Under the pieces are notes generated by a model that did not search any database, was not told the DNA's origin, and saw only the letters and a program-made list of their open reading frames with translations. A stretch of DNA of 64,000 bases, taken from NCBI RefSeq assembly GCF_004331465.1, contig NZ_SJKB01000021.1, forward strand, positions 1 through 64,000, read 5' to 3'. Numbering within the stretch: position 1 is the stretch's first letter; each line of letters opens with the position of its first letter. This DNA is from Kribbella pittospori (GTDB taxonomy: Bacteria; Actinomycetota; Actinomycetes; Propionibacteriales; Kribbellaceae). The position numbers and the translations under genes were made by a program. Positions 63,201 to 64,000 of the stretch are shown piece after piece.

Positions 63201-63886
63201 ACTCGGTTGGCGACCACGACGTGCGTGTGGAGTTGGGGGTCGCCGCTTCGGGTGTCCCAGTGGTCAAAGGCAGCGGCGATGAGGCCGCGGGTATCGATCT
63301 GGGCGATGCCTTGATCGCCCGTTCTGGTGAACGCCGCATGCTGCTCGATCAAGCCGAGTACATCGCTCGCGGCTTCGTGGTGCGCGGCAACGATCTGCTC
63401 CTGCACACCCACGTCCGCTGTCGCCCAGAGCGCTGAAACGGACTTGGCGGGGGAGAACGTGAGGTCGAAGCCGACGACCGCCTGTCGCGTCTTCTGCCGA
63501 ATCTCACTCCTCTGGATCTGCGCGATCGCGTCTTGCCGATCTGCCTCATCCAGGGCTGGGTCGAGAGCGCGAATCAGGTCCTGAATCCGCTCCGACGGGG
63601 CCTTGTAGACCGGGAGTCGACGCCCCAGCATTCGACCGTTCACCGGGTCCTCAGCGCGACCGAAGAGGGCGCTCATCTGTGTCTCGATGACCTCGCCCCC
63701 AGGCACAAGCTCACCGTCACCGAGACCTGCAAGACCACTGCCCATCCAACGTCCCGGCGGGTATCCAAAGGCGGTGTAGTACGCCGTCAGCGGGGTCGCC
63801 ATACGCCGGTCAACATCGCCGGCCGCGATGTGCCGCAGAAGGTACTTGTAGCCATCTCCGGCACTAAGCCTGTGGATGCTCAGCAC
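60284..63886 (-). CDS. traA: MobF-type relaxase-helicase (TraA)
   Basis: 1200 aa from the GTG at 63886, where VVLSIHRLSAGDGYKYL begins the family's N-terminus. Tyr36/Tyr37 (LTAYYTAFG) are the candidate nucleophiles. The metal-binding histidines are His209, His220 and His222 (FDHWDTRSGDPQLHTHVVVA). The RecD-like helicase has Walker A LIGPAGTGKTSLL near residue 540, Walker B IIVDEASM, and VGDDAQLGSADTGGA, then TAHRAQGATVDTAHLIV and LYVGLTRGR near the C-terminus. It nicks at oriT, stays attached to the strand and unwinds it during transfer. Opposite in direction to the channel genes; oriT is expected close to its 5' end. Confidence 0.92.
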   Translation of the reverse strand: MLSIHRLSAGDGYKYLLRHIAAGDVDRRMATPLTAYYTAFGYPPGRWMGSGLAGLGDGELVPGGEVIETQMSALFGRAEDPVNGRMLGRRLPVYKAPSERIQDLIRALDPALDEADRQDAIAQIQRSEIRQKTRQAVVGFDLTFSPAKSVSALWATADVGVQEQIVAAHHEAASDVLGLIEQHAAFTRTGDQGIAQIDTRGLIAAAFDHWDTRSGDPQLHTHVVVANRVQGLDGAWRTLDGRVLYRSVVAMSELHNVFLADNLARRLGVNWELRERGSRRNPAFEIDAVPDELIREFSARTERIEANLAALLDERGDDIHPPGRREMYVLRQQATLLNRPPKHLARPLAALMAGWRTRADQAIGHDAVLAIQRSLDHSGERPLAAADLSAETVEAYGAATVLTLQTKRATWTRWNLLAEAARQTRLLRFVSSAERFAVFQAIVEAAEQHSISLTAPELVPIPITRTSGESIFTIHDGEIYTSPVILGAEAVLLDLARDCSGPRVEHGSLATAGLSADKVRALHRIAASGQKLEALIGPAGTGKTSLLSALTSSWQSVHGEGSIIALAPSSAASTILSDAIGTPSENIAKWIYESAGLGAEGRRQRIAQTEYAANLAHRAGRRRRHQRLTILLAALHAENDRWSFRKNQLIIVDEASMASTMELATLARAADAAGAKLLLVGDDAQLGSADTGGAFRLVARDTNAAELSDVWRFRNHWERDASLALRRGDTTAIDQYDDHNRLTAGSTDEMEDAAYRAWLIDTTAGRTSLLIAADNATVARLNARARLDRITTGEVEPDGIELHNGNHVGLGDHIVTRLNNRRLRYSETGFVRNGSDWTVIHRWPDGSLTVQNRDDRTVTLPSSYVQESVELAYATTAHRAQGATVDTAHLIVTDRLTRALLYVGLTRGRHTNQAYVTTHQTTSDLHEPHAEQSIQDVLEAVLNDPGTEQSAHEVLRQELDNATRLDRLIPIHEHLCQLDARRRFAAAVDASGLDSADRAAVQASPAYGALVGELRRAENAGLEVPDLLRSAVNQSSLTSANDLAAVIHTRLERLVTRSTRRTDQRPSTIAGLLIPSTYVSDPLLVAPLRELESRIAQRADWLAENIERERPPWRHDLLQLLQHQSAQERATFVRQVAVYRERFNVRGHTPLGDPPPASASAQLTHYSRLRSALPALSDHPHDSRLHTAATQIPLPQPPEQ

Positions 63887-63939
63887 GACGGCCCGCGCGG
63901 GGGAATGCCGTCCGGTAATGCACCTGGGTGGTCCACGAA

Positions 63940-63956
63940 CGGTCAACGGTTGACCG
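63940..63956. promoter_or_regulatory. 17-bp palindrome upstream of traA (candidate oriT or operator)
   Basis: CGGTCAACGGTTGACCG is a perfect palindrome with a central G, 54 bases upstream of the traA start. It could be the recognition hairpin at oriT or an operator for traA control. Nothing further is visible because the window ends at 64000. Confidence 0.5.
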
Positions 63957-64000
63957 GTCCGATGACCAATCGGGTCCACACGGTAGGCGGCAGCTCCTTA

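Larger units (their letters stand above)
46990..64000. mobile_element. Integrative conjugative element (AICE/ICE-type with VirB4/VirD4 and MobF relaxase), partial
   Basis: A nearly unbroken run of transfer genes: VirB8-, NlpC/P60-, pilin-like, VirB6-like, SCO6880, VirB4-like and VirD4-like on the plus strand, and the TraA-type relaxase on the minus strand, with primase-like and sigma-factor genes at the left. This is the gram-positive type-IV secretion layout moving single-stranded DNA, rather than the TraB/FtsK system of classical Streptomyces elements. No integrase, replication initiator or att site is in the window; the left edge is placed between the DoxX remnant and the sigma gene, and the right end is beyond 64 kb. 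A plasmid integration is an alternative. Confidence 0.75.

Noticed and set aside
1..64000. CRISPR arrays, rRNA genes, complete insertion sequences
   Set aside because: No regularly spaced repeats, no rRNA-like stretches and no recognisable transposase with terminal repeats were found.

Overview
The window is high-GC DNA from an actinomycete. Many starts are GTG, several genes look leaderless (a TANNNT box 5-8 bases before a GTG), and the content is typical of the Nocardioidaceae/Kribbellaceae-Streptomyces range: TIGR03086 and DUF1772 proteins, HxlR and TetR regulators, an ANTAR regulator, and an SCO6880-type conjugation module. Kribbella or a close relative is my guess, not something the sequence proves. 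I saw no rRNA, tRNA or CRISPR.

Layout. (1) 0-7.4 kb: a secreted I36-like protein that may have been split by an inversion, two drug-exporter-like ABC systems each with its own TetR regulator and palindromic operator, and a Ca2+/Na+ exchanger. (2) 7.4-17.1 kb: a decay zone. Alcohol dehydrogenase, glycosidase, FAD oxidoreductase, ion-channel, haloalkane-dehalogenase-like, alkyl-sulfatase, alpha/beta-hydrolase and SDR genes all persist as frameshifted, truncated or stop-containing copies, together with a scrap of a conjugation coupling protein. Intact genes here are an Lrp regulator, a DUF1772 pair and a secreted beta-propeller protein. (3) 17.2-34.2 kb: ordinary accessory metabolism: PhzF-like, a TIGR03086 protein with an ECF sigma factor, SDR, HxlR, LysE exporter, MDR oxidoreductase, and a divergent cysteine-synthase-like/racemase pair. 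The racemase pair and the oxidoreductase share a 15-bp palindromic operator. A TetR-MFS-GDSL group follows, with a tandem palindromic operator.

(4) 35.1-39.4 kb: the most interesting locus. Four tightly packed genes encode two small homologous proteins, a 385-aa partner of unassigned function, and a 786-aa protein with an RRE-like N-terminus, an intact kinase-like domain and a LanC-like cyclase whose metal site reads Cys-Cys-Cys. No OspF-type lyase domain is visible. I read this as a candidate lanthipeptide-like (RiPP) system of unusual architecture; the two small proteins could be its substrates. (5) 39.4-46.9 kb: a GAF-ANTAR regulator, a CBS/ArsB-like/NhaP-like ion-transport set (the last frameshifted) and a peptidase-E-like enzyme, interspersed with scrambled fragments of ATP-dependent DNA ligase genes. 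Two of these fragments form a 62-bp inverted repeat 5.8 kb apart. (6) 47-64 kb: most of an integrative conjugative element: ECF sigma factor, tandem TOPRIM primase-like proteins (the first apparently inactive), VirB8-, NlpC/P60-, VirB6-, SCO6880-, VirB4- and VirD4-like proteins, and a 1200-aa MobF relaxase-helicase on the opposite strand. Integrase, attachment sites and the far end lie outside the window.
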